DNA of 64,000 nucleotides from Streptomyces mangrovisoli. Lineage in GTDB: Bacteria; Actinomycetota; Actinomycetes; Streptomycetales; Streptomycetaceae. Shown piece after piece: positions 55,384 to 63,916 of this stretch; position 1 is the first letter of the stretch, and every line of letters starts with the position of its first letter. Position numbers and translations under genes: made by a program. The notes beneath the pieces are model-generated. The model was not told where the DNA came from, ran no database searches, and saw only the letters and a program-made list of their open reading frames with translations. The stretch covers positions 1-64,000 of the forward strand of contig NZ_LAVA02000119.1 of assembly GCF_000974985.2 (NCBI RefSeq). Direction: 5' to 3'.

Positions 55384-56253
55384 GTGAGGCGTGTGAGGGG
55401 CGGGGTCGTCGCTGTGACGGAGACGGTGGCACACGAGGGGCCGGGCGCCGGGCGGGCGGCCGGCCGGGGCGGAAGGGGCGCGCGGCGTACGCGGCGGGCC
55501 CTCGCCGGATCGGCGGCGCTGCTCGGGGTCGCGCTGCTGGCGACCGGGTGCAAGGACGTCGATCTGCCGGCCGCGGGCTCGGCCTCCGGGTCCGCCGCGC
55601 CGGCCTCCGGCGACGGCCACGCGGTGAGCCCGCTGGACAACCCCGACGGCACCAAGCCGGGGCTGGCGGCCATCACCTCGGCCGCCGACAAGGAGCGGGC
55701 CCGGGCGCTGATCAAGAAGGTGACCACCAAGGGCCGCGGCCCCAAGACCGGTTACTCGCGCGACCAGTTCGGCTACGCCTGGATGGACTCGGCCCCCGGG
55801 AACGTCCCCTTCGCCCACAACGGCTGCGACTCGCGCAACGACCTGCTCAAGCGCGACGGCGAGGACGTCCGCTTCCGCAGCGGATCCGACTGCGTCGTCG
55901 TCTCGATGACGCTCCACGACCCGTACACCGGCCAGACCATCGCGTTCACCAAGGCCCACGCCATCAAGGTCCAGATCGACCACGTGATGCCGCTCTCCTA
56001 CGACTGGCAGATGGGCGCCGCGCACTGGTCGAAGGACAAGCGCGAGGACATCGCCAACGACCCGCTCAACCTCATCCCGGTGGACGGTCCCACCAACGGC
56101 GCCAAGAGCGACTCCGGACCGGCCTCCTGGCTCCCCCCGAACAAGACGATCCGGTGCTCGTACGCGGTCCGGGTCGCGCAGGTCTCCCTGAAGTACGACC
56201 TTCCGGTGACGACGGCCGACAAGGACGCGATGCTCCAGCAGTGCGGGGGGTGA
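55384..56253 (+). CDS. secreted HNH nuclease lipoprotein (GmrSD C-terminal/DUF1524-like)
   Basis: The protein has 289 residues from GTG 55384, which follows GGGGGAGGGACGCAG. An Arg/Gly-rich N-terminus leads into a hydrophobic segment with lipobox LLATGC (Cys at about 66). A Ser/Ala/Gly linker follows. The HNH-like domain has IDHVMPLSYDWQMGA at about 198-212, then ANDPLNLIPVDGPTNGAKSDSGP with the Asn and Lys expected of the fold, and WLPPN. Four further cysteines suit an exported protein. It probably cuts extracellular nucleic acid. A GTG at 55414 is an alternative start. Confidence 0.85.
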   Translation: MRRVRGGVVAVTETVAHEGPGAGRAAGRGGRGARRTRRALAGSAALLGVALLATGCKDVDLPAAGSASGSAAPASGDGHAVSPLDNPDGTKPGLAAITSAADKERARALIKKVTTKGRGPKTGYSRDQFGYAWMDSAPGNVPFAHNGCDSRNDLLKRDGEDVRFRSGSDCVVVSMTLHDPYTGQTIAFTKAHAIKVQIDHVMPLSYDWQMGAAHWSKDKREDIANDPLNLIPVDGPTNGAKSDSGPASWLPPNKTIRCSYAVRVAQVSLKYDLPVTTADKDAMLQQCGG

Positions 56254-56286
56254 GGGGCCCGGGGGACCCCTCGGCGGGGGCTGGGG

Positions 56287-57075
56287 TCAGCCGCTCAGCG
56301 CGTCGAGGTCGAGGATCTTCCCCGCCGGCTTCCTCGCGGCGACCGGCTTGTCGAACTCGCTGAAGGTGAGCGTGCCCGGGTCCTTCGGGGTCTCGCTGAC
56401 CACCTTCAGCAGGTACGGCTTGCCCTCGGTGGCGACGTAGAGCGTGTAGCTCTCCTTGCCGTCCTTCTCGCGCACCACGATCGCCGGGGTGCCGTCGACC
56501 GTCGTGGTGGCGCCCCGGGTGGCACCGGCGTTCCCGCCCTTGGCCTCGGTGCCCGAGGCGCCGCTCAGCACGGTGTCCAGGTCGCAGAAACCGGCGATGT
56601 CCTTGGCGTCCTTGCCGGTCGCCGCCATCTTGGTCCACTTGCCGGCGAGCAGGTCCACGGCGGCGTCGGTGTCGGCCTTCGACTCGCCGTCGCTCTGCGC
56701 CCGCAGGAAGGCCTCGTCGTACTTCATGTAGATCGTGTCGCCGGTCTTGATCAGGTCGGCCTTGCCCTGGCCGCCCATGCTCATCGTGCCGGCGCACTCG
56801 CCCTTCTTGTTCAGGGCCATGTCGATGCGGATCGTGCCGGAGCTCTCGTCGTCGGCGACGTCGCCCGCCATGCGCAACGACGAGGCGCCGGTGGTGGCGT
56901 CGAGGGCCCGGTCGGCGATCTGGGCGCCGGTCAGGCCCGCGAAGGGCTCCTTCGGCTTGGTGGCGTTGATGTCCTTGCCCGTCGTGCTGCCGTCCGCCGA
57001 GTCCTTGCCGCAGCCGGTGAGCACGGTGGTCAGGGCGGCGGACAGGCACAGGGCGGCGAGTGCGGTGCGACGCAT
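56287..57075 (-). CDS. LppX/LprAFG-like lipoprotein
   Basis: The protein has 262 residues. The signal MRRTALAALCLSAALTTVLTGC ends in a lipobox with Cys22. The body has the single-domain curved-sheet pattern of LprG/LppX-type proteins: GASSLRMAGDVADDESSGTIRIDMALNKKGECAGTMSM, TIYMKYDEAFLR and GKWTKMA, then VDGTPAIVVREKDGKESYTLYVATEGKPYLLKVVS. In mycobacteria such proteins carry lipids across the periplasm. The role here is unknown. ATG 57075 lies 79 bp from the next minus-strand gene, which is also exported. Confidence 0.8.
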   Translation of the reverse strand: MRRTALAALCLSAALTTVLTGCGKDSADGSTTGKDINATKPKEPFAGLTGAQIADRALDATTGASSLRMAGDVADDESSGTIRIDMALNKKGECAGTMSMGGQGKADLIKTGDTIYMKYDEAFLRAQSDGESKADTDAAVDLLAGKWTKMAATGKDAKDIAGFCDLDTVLSGASGTEAKGGNAGATRGATTTVDGTPAIVVREKDGKESYTLYVATEGKPYLLKVVSETPKDPGTLTFSEFDKPVAARKPAGKILDLDALSG

Positions 57076-57154
57076 GGTGATTCCTCGGTGGTGTGTCGGG
57101 TGGTGTGGTGGTGGGGCACGGTCGCCGCGCGGCGGGGCCCCGGTCCCGGGTGGG

Positions 57155-57865
57155 TCAGGCCGTCTTCTTCCAGTCGCCGCAGCCGGACGTCTTGAAGTAG
57201 GCGTCCTTGGGGCCGATGGTCACGACGGCCGTCCCGGTCACGTTGTCGTTCGCGATGATCGAGTCGAGGCCGTGCTCGGCGTCCTTGGTGCGCTCCCAGT
57301 AGCAGCCGTCGTCCTTGTTGCCGGTGGAGCGGTAGGTGCCGGGGGCGATGTCGGTGCCGACCTCGAACATCCCGCCGTCCCCGGCCATACGGGTCCCGGG
57401 AGTGCCCTTCGCCTTCGCGTCGACGGTCTCCCAGTCGTTGCAGCCGCTCGACTTGAAGATCTTGTCGGTGGCCTTGACGGTGACGTAACTGGTGCCGGTG
57501 ACGTTGTCGTTGGCCAGCAGCGAGTCCATCTCGCCGGAGGCGTCCTTGGCCCGCTCCCAGTAGCACATGTCGTCGGTGTTGCCGGTGGTGCGGTAGGTGC
57601 CCGGCTTGATGTCCTTGCCGACCCGGAAGTCGCCGTCGCCGCTGAACGCGGCCTTCTTCTTGGCGGAGTCCGTCTTGGCGGCGGTGTCCTTGCCGGTGCC
57701 GTTGTCGGTGTCCTTGCCGGTGCCGGACGAGTGCCGGGCGGAGGCGGAGGAGCCCTTGCCGTCCGAACCGTCGCCGTTTCCGCCGCCTCCGGCGTTCGCC
57801 GAGACGACACCGATGACGACGACCCCGACGACCGCGCCCAGCGCGATCTTGCCCTTCATGCCCAT
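57155..57865 (-). CDS. exported protein with a duplicated Cys-containing domain
   Basis: The protein has 236 residues. A hydrophobic N-terminal helix (IALGAVVGVVVIGVVSANA) anchors or exports it, and a Lys/Asp/Ser/Gly linker follows. Two repeats of about 68 residues come next. Each has F-VG-DI-PGTYR-TGN-DD-CYWER-KDA, then ANDNVTGT, and ends K-SGC-DW. Each repeat has two cysteines that could form a disulfide. ATG 57865 follows GGGGAGGGG. The longer upstream frame lacks such a site. No function is known to me; an extracellular ligand-binding or surface role is inference. Confidence 0.78.
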   Translation of the reverse strand: MGMKGKIALGAVVGVVVIGVVSANAGGGGNGDGSDGKGSSASARHSSGTGKDTDNGTGKDTAAKTDSAKKKAAFSGDGDFRVGKDIKPGTYRTTGNTDDMCYWERAKDASGEMDSLLANDNVTGTSYVTVKATDKIFKSSGCNDWETVDAKAKGTPGTRMAGDGGMFEVGTDIAPGTYRSTGNKDDGCYWERTKDAEHGLDSIIANDNVTGTAVVTIGPKDAYFKTSGCGDWKKTA

Positions 57866-58054
57866 GACTGACCCCTCCCCGAAGGCGGCGACCGCCCCTC
57901 TCCGGCGGCCGCTCGTTCGCTGGGTCAATAACAGCATGACGTGTGAACCGAGTCAACATGATTCACGCAATGCGGTGTGTACACGCTCGTGAATGGGTCG
58001 ATCTTGCGTACGTCGGTATGCTCGCTGCACACAGGAACGAGGGGAGTGGGCCGC

Positions 58055-60265
58055 GTGCAGGACAACGCCACCGAAGTGACCGCCGCCGGGATCGCCCGGC
58101 TGGCCGGCGTCGGCCGCGCCGCCGTGAGCAACTGGCGACGCCGGCACGCGGACTTCCCGAGGCCCGTGGGCGGCACCGAGACCAGCCCGTCCTTCGCGCT
58201 GGCCGAGGTCGAGTCGTGGCTGCGCAAGCAGGGCAAACTCGCCGAGGTCCCGCTGCGCGAACGCGTCTGGCAGCAGCTCGTCGGACACCCGGAAGGGCCG
58301 GTCACCGCCCTGGTGCACGCCGGGTGCGCGCTGCTGCTCATCCATGACCGGCCGACGGTCTGGCTGGAGGCGAGCGCGGGCTCGGACGAGCGGCTCGCCG
58401 CGATGCTGCCGGGCGCGCTGGAGGCGGTGCTCGGCCCGCGCTTCGGTGTGAACGGGCGTACCGGGGTTCACAGGCCGTCCGCTGCGGCGGGTCCGGGTGG
58501 TGTGAACACCCCGGGTGCTGTGAACCCGGCGAGTCGCGTGGACACCCCGAGCGGTGTGAACCCTTCGGTCCGTGTGAACCCGCAAGGAGCCGGACGCGGC
58601 GCGGGTGACGTCAGGCCCGGCGCGGCTGTGAACACCGCCCCTGCCGTTCACACCCCCACCGGGCCCGAACTCCTTCCCTCCGTGCCCCTGCTGCGGGGCG
58701 TGGCCGAACTCGCCGCCGAGACGGGGGCCCGGCAGACGTTCGAGTTCCTGCTCGGGCGCCACCTCGACGCCAACCCGCGCCAGTTCACCCTCACCCCGTC
58801 CGAACTCGCCCGCCTGATGGCCGAACTGGCCGGACCCGCCCGCACCGTGCTCGACCCGGCCTGCGGCACCGGCGCCCTGCTGCGCGCCGTCGCCGCCCGC
58901 CCCGACCAGGAGCTCTACGCTCAGGACAGCGCCGCCGACCTCGCCGCGCTCACCGCGCTGCGGCTCGCCCTGAACGGCCTGGCCGGCGTGCGCGGCGCGG
59001 TCGGCGACACCCTGCGCGCGGACGCGTTCCCGTCGCTGCGCGCCGACGCCGTGCTGTGCCACCCGCCGTTCAACGAGCGCAACTGGGGCCACGACGAACT
59101 CGCCTACGACCCGCGCTGGGAGTACGGCTTCCCCGCGCGCACCGAGTCGGAGCTGGCCTGGGTGCAGCACGCGCTGGCCCGGCTGCGGGAGGGCGGCACG
59201 GCCGTGCTGCTGATGCCGCCGGCCGCCGCGTCCCGCCGCTCCGGCCGCCGCATCCGCGCCGACCTGCTGCGCCGCGGCGCCCTGCGCGCGGTCGTCGCCC
59301 TGCCCGTGGGCGCGGCGCCGCCGTACAACATCCCGCTGCACCTGTGGGTGCTGCGGCGGCCCGGTGCGGCGCCCGCGCGGCCGGAGGTGCTGCTCGTGGA
59401 CAGCGGGCAGTTCGCGGGGGAGGGGCGCGGCGGTCCCGACCTGGAGGCGGTGCGGGAGGCCGTGCTCGACGCCTGGCGCGCCTTCGACCGGGCCGGCGGC
59501 CTCGACGACCGGCCGGGTCTCGCCCGGGCGGTGCCGGTCATCGAACTCCTCGACGACGACGTGGACCTGGCGCCCGCCCGGCACCTCCCGCCGCCCGCGG
59601 CGGCCGACGGTGCCGAGCAGCTGGCGGCCGTACGGGAGCGGCTCGGCGAGACGCTGCGCCTGACCGGCGACCTCACGCCGCCCCCGCCGGAGTCCGCGCC
59701 ACCCGCGCGCTGGCCGCAGACCACCATCGGCGAACTCGCCCGCGGCGGCGCGCTGGTGCTGCGCACCGGCGGCAGCGGCGGTGCCGCGCGCGGTGCCGTC
59801 CTGACCGACCACGACGTCCTGGCCGGTACGGCACCCTCGGGGACGCTGCCGGAGAGCGACGAGGAGGCCGTGTTCACCGAGGCGGGCGACATCGTCGTAC
59901 CGGTGCTCGGGGGCGGCTCGGTGGCGCGGGTGATCGACGACGCGACGGCGGGCGCCGCCCTGGGGCGCAACCTGGTGCTTCTGCGCCCCGATCCCGCGGC
60001 GCTCGATCCGTGGTTCCTCGCCGGTTTCCTGCGCGGCACCGCCAACAACCGCCAGGCCAGCAGCTACGCCTCCACCGCGACCCGGCTCGACGTGCGCCGT
60101 CTTCAGCTGCCCCGGCTGCCGCTCGGCGAACAACGGCGCTACGGCGCACGGTTCCGCGCCCTCGACGAGTTCGAGCGGGCGCTGCGCCACGCGGGCCGGC
60201 TCGGGGAGCAGCTCGTGCGCGGGATGTACGACGGCCTGACGGACGGGACCGTGACGCCGGAGTGA
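58055..60265 (+). CDS. orphan N6-adenine methylase-like protein with altered motif IV
   Basis: The protein has 736 residues from GTG 58055 (RBS GAGGGGAG). An N-terminal HTH (ATEVTAAGIARLAGVGRAAVSNWRRR) and a second small domain are followed by a hexapeptide V-N/H/D-xxxx linker (132-203). The methylase core has the SAM motif DPACGTGALL at about 267 and motif IV at 336, which reads HPPF instead of NPPF. A C-terminal region (ARWPQTTIGELARGGALVLRTG ... RRLQLPRLPLGEQRRY) resembles a type I specificity half. No restriction gene is adjacent, so this is an orphan. The His at motif IV suggests reduced or lost activity. Confidence 0.82.
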   Translation: MQDNATEVTAAGIARLAGVGRAAVSNWRRRHADFPRPVGGTETSPSFALAEVESWLRKQGKLAEVPLRERVWQQLVGHPEGPVTALVHAGCALLLIHDRPTVWLEASAGSDERLAAMLPGALEAVLGPRFGVNGRTGVHRPSAAAGPGGVNTPGAVNPASRVDTPSGVNPSVRVNPQGAGRGAGDVRPGAAVNTAPAVHTPTGPELLPSVPLLRGVAELAAETGARQTFEFLLGRHLDANPRQFTLTPSELARLMAELAGPARTVLDPACGTGALLRAVAARPDQELYAQDSAADLAALTALRLALNGLAGVRGAVGDTLRADAFPSLRADAVLCHPPFNERNWGHDELAYDPRWEYGFPARTESELAWVQHALARLREGGTAVLLMPPAAASRRSGRRIRADLLRRGALRAVVALPVGAAPPYNIPLHLWVLRRPGAAPARPEVLLVDSGQFAGEGRGGPDLEAVREAVLDAWRAFDRAGGLDDRPGLARAVPVIELLDDDVDLAPARHLPPPAAADGAEQLAAVRERLGETLRLTGDLTPPPPESAPPARWPQTTIGELARGGALVLRTGGSGGAARGAVLTDHDVLAGTAPSGTLPESDEEAVFTEAGDIVVPVLGGGSVARVIDDATAGAALGRNLVLLRPDPAALDPWFLAGFLRGTANNRQASSYASTATRLDVRRLQLPRLPLGEQRRYGARFRALDEFERALRHAGRLGEQLVRGMYDGLTDGTVTPE
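58446..58661 (+). repeat. 18-bp coding repeat with TGTGAAC words
   Basis: About twelve units of 18 bp encode V-N/H/D-xxxx hexapeptides. The word TGTGAAC (or its complement) occurs at 58447, 58466, 58501, 58519, 58555, 58573, 58627 and 58646, mostly in an 18- or 54-bp register. Confidence 0.85.
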
Positions 60266-60288
60266 GGGAGTGCGCGCTCGGCGCGCGC

Positions 60289-60318
60289 CTCGCACTTCAC
60301 GCCGGGGTGAGGTGCGAG
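60289..60318 (+). terminator. stem-loop after the methylase gene
   Basis: CTCGCACTTCAC (60289-60300) and GTGAGGTGCGAG (60307-60318) pair with one mismatch and a 6-base loop. Confidence 0.6.
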
Positions 60319-60622
60319 ACGACGGCGCGTGTCTGATTGCACGCGCCGGGGTGACGCGTGAGGCGCCAGCGCGCGAGGTGATCCGCGCGCCCCTCGCGTA
60401 CGCCTCCCCCGCGCGGAAGCCGCCGCTCCACCGATCCCCCGCGGCACCTGCGACATCATGCCGAGTGATCAGCACGACAACGGTTCGGTACAACCCGGGA
60501 CCGCTCGTCGGTGTCGGCCTATACGCTCGAAGCGACAATCGCACGACCGGCGTTGTCCGCACGACCGGACCGCGCCCGACGGGCGTGCACGCAGGCGTAC
60601 AACTCAGGCATCAGGAGCAGCC
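60319..60622. other. 304-bp region upstream of the membrane protein-kinase operon
   Basis: No coding-like frame exists on either strand. GC falls towards 60,480-60,560. The sequence before 60623 supplies the CAGGAGCAGCC ribosome binding site. No promoter is confidently placed. Confidence 0.45.
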
Positions 60623-61258
60623 ATGCAAGGCCACGGCTACGCACAGCCGGTGAAGCAGCCGCCCGCCACAGGGTGGCTGGTCTTCCTGCGTGTGCTGTTC
60701 GTGGTGGTCTCGTTCTGCAGTCTCGGCTTCCTGGCCTGGTCGATGCTGCTGCGCCTGGCGCTCGTGACCCGGAAGTCCCTGGACTGGGGCCTGTTCGTGG
60801 CGGTGCTGGCGGTCGACGTGCTCAGCGTCGTGCTGCTCGGCTCCGAGCCCGGCGACGAGATCCACACCACCGGCGGCTGGCTCGGGCTCGGCCTGCTCCT
60901 CGGCACGCTGGTGGCGGCGGTCGCGTACTACCTGGCGGCGGAGATCCGCCACTTCCATCAGCTGAGCCACGGCCCCGTCGGCTACCCGGCGGGGACGGCC
61001 GCGCCGGCGTACGGCTACCCGCAGGCGCAGACGCAGGTGCCGTACACCGCCACGACCGTGCAGCAGGGCCTGCCGCCCGTGCCGCGGATGCCCGCGCCGC
61101 AGCCGCCGCTTTCGCAGCCGGCCGTCCCGCAGCCGCCGGTGGCCGGTCCGCCGGCGCAGCACCCCGGGCCCGCCCGGATCGACCAGGTGCGGGCCGAGCT
61201 CGACGAGCTCAGTGACTATCTGCGCAAGCACGACGGCAACCACGAGGGCGGAAGGTGA
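60623..61258 (+). CDS. membrane protein encoded with Ser/Thr kinase
   Basis: The protein has 211 residues. Three membrane segments (about 17-41, 51-67 and 78-100) are followed by a cytoplasmic Pro/Gln/Tyr-rich tail (GYPQAQTQVPYTATTVQQGL) and a short C-terminal helix DQVRAELDELSDYLRKHDGNH. The Thr-rich VPYTATTVQQ stretch could be a kinase target, but this is inference. ATG 60623 follows CAGGAG. The stop overlaps the kinase start by four bases (GTGA), which implies co-translation and possible physical partnership with the soluble kinase downstream. Confidence 0.82.
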   Translation: MQGHGYAQPVKQPPATGWLVFLRVLFVVVSFCSLGFLAWSMLLRLALVTRKSLDWGLFVAVLAVDVLSVVLLGSEPGDEIHTTGGWLGLGLLLGTLVAAVAYYLAAEIRHFHQLSHGPVGYPAGTAAPAYGYPQAQTQVPYTATTVQQGLPPVPRMPAPQPPLSQPAVPQPPVAGPPAQHPGPARIDQVRAELDELSDYLRKHDGNHEGGR

Positions 61259-62781
61259 CCGTGGCGACAGGACGGGTCGTCGCCGACCGCTACGAACTGT
61301 CCACGCTCATCGGGCAGGGCGGCATGGGCCAGGTCTGGACGGCGTACGACCGGCGGCTGGACCGGCGCGTGGCGGTGAAGCTGCTGCGCCCCGACAAGGT
61401 GGCCGGCCAGGAGGCCGACGAACTGCGCCGCCGCTTCGTGCGCGAGTGCCGGGTGACCGCGCAGGTCGACCACCCGGGGCTGGTCACCGTGCACGACGCG
61501 GGCAGCGAGGGCGAGGAGCTGTTCCTCGTCATGCAGTACGTCGACGGCGCCGACCTCTCCGACCACCTGGCCGAGCACGACCCGTACCCATGGCAGTGGG
61601 CGGTGGCGGTGGCCGCGCAGTTGTGCGCCGTGCTGAGCGCCGTGCACGCCGTGCCGATCGTCCACCGCGACCTCAAGCCGCGCAACGTGATGGTGAAGCA
61701 GGACGGCACGGTCACCGTCCTGGACCTCGGTGTCGCCTCGGTGATGGACTCCGACACCACGCGGCTGACGCACACCGGTTCGCCCATCGGCTCGCCCGCC
61801 TACATGGCGCCGGAGCAGGCGATGGGCGGCGCGGTCGGCCCGTACACGGATCTGTACGCACTGGGCGTGCTGATGCACGAACTGCTCAGCGGCGACGTGC
61901 CGTTCGCGGGGTCGACGGCGCTCGGTGTGCTGCACCGGCATCTCTACGAACCCCCGCTGCCCGTGCGCCGGATCCGCCCCGAGGTGCCGGAGGCGCTGGA
62001 GGCGCTCGTGCTGCGCCTGCTCGCCAAGGACCCGCAGCACCGTCCGGCGTCCGCGCAGGAGGTGTACGAGCACCTGGAGCTGCTCCTGCCGGCGCGCGGG
62101 ACTCCCACGGGGGCGCCCTTGGACCCCACGCGCCCCTTCCTGCGCCCGCACGCCCCCTGGCCGGACCGCGCGCGCACGCCCGCGCCCCAGCCCGCCCCCG
62201 TGGCGGCCGTACCGGACAAGCCCGATGTCGCCGCCGCCGTGGACGAGGTCAAGCGCCTCCTCGGGGAGGGCCGTATCACCCAGGCCGTCGACATCCTGGG
62301 CGCGATCCTGCCCACCGCGGCCTCGCAGCACGGGGAGCACTCCCCGGTCGTGCGCACCCTGCGCAAGCAGTACGCGGCCACGCTCATGGACGACGGGCAG
62401 TACCGGCGCGCGCTGCCCGAACTGCGCCGTCTCGCCGACGAACGCGCCGCCGAGGCCGGACATGCGGACCCGCAGTCGCTGCGCTTCCGCTTCGACGCGG
62501 CACAGTGCCTGGAGCAGCTCGGCGAACCGGCCGCGGCGCTCGCGGAGTACCGCGCGCTGCTGCCGTACTACGAGAACCAGTACGTCGCCGGGGACCCGGA
62601 GCTCGCCCACGACGTGCGCCGGCGCATCGGGCATCTCCTGCTCGCGCTCGGCGACCGCGCCGCCGCGCACGACACGCTCGCCCGGCTGCTCGTGGACGTG
62701 GAGCGGCTGCGCGGGCCGGTCCATCCGCTGGCCGCCGACATCCGGCGGACCCTGCAGTGGCTGGGGCAGGTGCGGGGCTAG
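61255..62781 (+). CDS. soluble Ser/Thr protein kinase with TPR-like C-terminus
   Basis: The protein has 508 residues. The Hanks-type kinase domain (about 11-275) has glycine loop IGQGGMGQVW, catalytic VAVK with Lys42, HRDLKPRN with Asp139, DLG at 157-159 in place of DFG, and an APE motif in YMAPEQ. The activation loop contains TTRLTHTGSPIG. A Pro-rich linker leads to about 190 residues of helical repeats (ALPELRRLADERAAEAGHADPQ and following), probably TPR-like. It lacks a membrane segment, unlike PknB-type kinases, and probably docks on the membrane protein it is coupled to. The GTG start overlaps the upstream stop. Confidence 0.9.
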   Translation: MTVATGRVVADRYELSTLIGQGGMGQVWTAYDRRLDRRVAVKLLRPDKVAGQEADELRRRFVRECRVTAQVDHPGLVTVHDAGSEGEELFLVMQYVDGADLSDHLAEHDPYPWQWAVAVAAQLCAVLSAVHAVPIVHRDLKPRNVMVKQDGTVTVLDLGVASVMDSDTTRLTHTGSPIGSPAYMAPEQAMGGAVGPYTDLYALGVLMHELLSGDVPFAGSTALGVLHRHLYEPPLPVRRIRPEVPEALEALVLRLLAKDPQHRPASAQEVYEHLELLLPARGTPTGAPLDPTRPFLRPHAPWPDRARTPAPQPAPVAAVPDKPDVAAAVDEVKRLLGEGRITQAVDILGAILPTAASQHGEHSPVVRTLRKQYAATLMDDGQYRRALPELRRLADERAAEAGHADPQSLRFRFDAAQCLEQLGEPAAALAEYRALLPYYENQYVAGDPELAHDVRRRIGHLLLALGDRAAAHDTLARLLVDVERLRGPVHPLAADIRRTLQWLGQVRG

Positions 62782-62934
62782 ATTTTGCCGTTCCCGAAGA
62801 GAAGTTTGTGATCTTCGAGGGACGGAGTTTCCCGAACGCTCTCCGAGCACCGGATAGCGTGCGGGCTCGTTTTGCCGCGAAGAATCAAGAAAAGCGCGCA
62901 TCGACGTGCGCGCAGCAGGGGTGGGGATCGTTCA
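62782..62934. other. lower-GC upstream region of the DUF1906 gene
   Basis: The stretch is noticeably A/T-richer than its flanks and contains TAGCGT (62857-62862) as a possible -10 box. It is probably the promoter and leader of the secreted protein at 62935. Confidence 0.35.
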
Positions 62935-63762
62935 ATGGCCGGACATCGGCAGTCCAGGAAGCGCAGATACATCACGTGGGCGGTTGCCGGAGCCGCGGTG
63001 GTCGCCGGGGCGGGCATCGCCGCGCAGACCTCCATGGCGGCCACCACCTGGCCCGCGCAGGCCACGTTCACCGGCCGCGCCTTCGACACCTGCGCCGCCC
63101 CGTCGCTGTCCGCCATGAAGGCGTGGCACACGGGCTTCTACGGCGCCGCCGCCGTCTACGTGGGCGGCAAGAACCGCGGCTGCGCCCAGCCCAACCTGAC
63201 CGCCTCCTGGGTCAAGTCCGTGACCACGCTGGGCTTCAAGCTCATCCCGCTCTACGTCGGCGCACAGCCGCCCTGCCAGACGGGCTCCAACCCGGAGAAG
63301 ATCACCGCCGCCACGGCCGGCTCGCTCGGCACGAGCGACGCGAACGACGCGGTCGCCAAGGCGTCCGCGCTCGGCATGAAGGCGGGCAGCGCGCTCTACC
63401 TCGACATGGAGTCGTACGACACCACGAACACCTCGTGCAACAACGCGGTGCTCGCGTACGTGCGCGCGTTCGACAAGCAGCTGCACGCGAAGACCTATCG
63501 CGCGGGCTACTACGGCTTCACCAGCTCCAGCGCCAAGGCGATCGCGAACGCGAGCGACAAGACGGACCTGCCGGGCAACCTCTGGTACGCGCTGTGGGAC
63601 AGCAAGAACACCACGACGTCGGACTGGCCGTTCGGCGCGACCCAGTTCACCGGGCACAGCCGCGGTCACCAGTACATGGTCAACAGCAAGGAGAGCCGCG
63701 GCGGTTACACGATCACCGTCGACCGGGACGCGTGGGACGGTCCGGTGGCCATCACCGGCTGA
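62935..63762 (+). CDS. secreted DUF1906 glycoside-hydrolase-like protein
   Basis: The protein has 275 residues. The N-terminus MAGHRQSRKRRYITWAVAGAAVVAGAGIAAQTSMA is an export signal with a basic n-region and AxA-type cleavage. The mature domain starts GRAFDTCAAPSLSAMKAWHTG and continues with AAAVYVGGKNRGCAQ, LIPLYVGAQ, YLDMESYD and YRAGYYGFTSS, the pattern of Rv2525c/DUF1906 TIM-barrel proteins related to cell-wall glycan hydrolases. Two Cys pairs suit an exported enzyme. It may act on the peptidoglycan of the producer. ATG 62935 follows a GGGGTGGGG tract. Confidence 0.88.
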   Translation: MAGHRQSRKRRYITWAVAGAAVVAGAGIAAQTSMAATTWPAQATFTGRAFDTCAAPSLSAMKAWHTGFYGAAAVYVGGKNRGCAQPNLTASWVKSVTTLGFKLIPLYVGAQPPCQTGSNPEKITAATAGSLGTSDANDAVAKASALGMKAGSALYLDMESYDTTNTSCNNAVLAYVRAFDKQLHAKTYRAGYYGFTSSSAKAIANASDKTDLPGNLWYALWDSKNTTTSDWPFGATQFTGHSRGHQYMVNSKESRGGYTITVDRDAWDGPVAITG

Positions 63763-63916
63763 GCACCAGGGCCGCGCGGGACGCGTGGCGGGCGCGGCGG
63801 TGCCCGAACCCGGGGTGAATCGTTGGTCGAATGGGTTGGCCAGAGCCGGTCAGCTGCCTACCATCGATCACCGCAAGACTTTGTGCACCGCCGCACAATC
63901 TCCTCGGGAGGTTCCC

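Noticed and set aside
58446..58661. TGTGAAC cluster as DnaA boxes or plasmid iterons
   Set aside because: The word differs from the Streptomyces DnaA box, lies inside a coding frame and follows a hexapeptide period; no replication gene is near.
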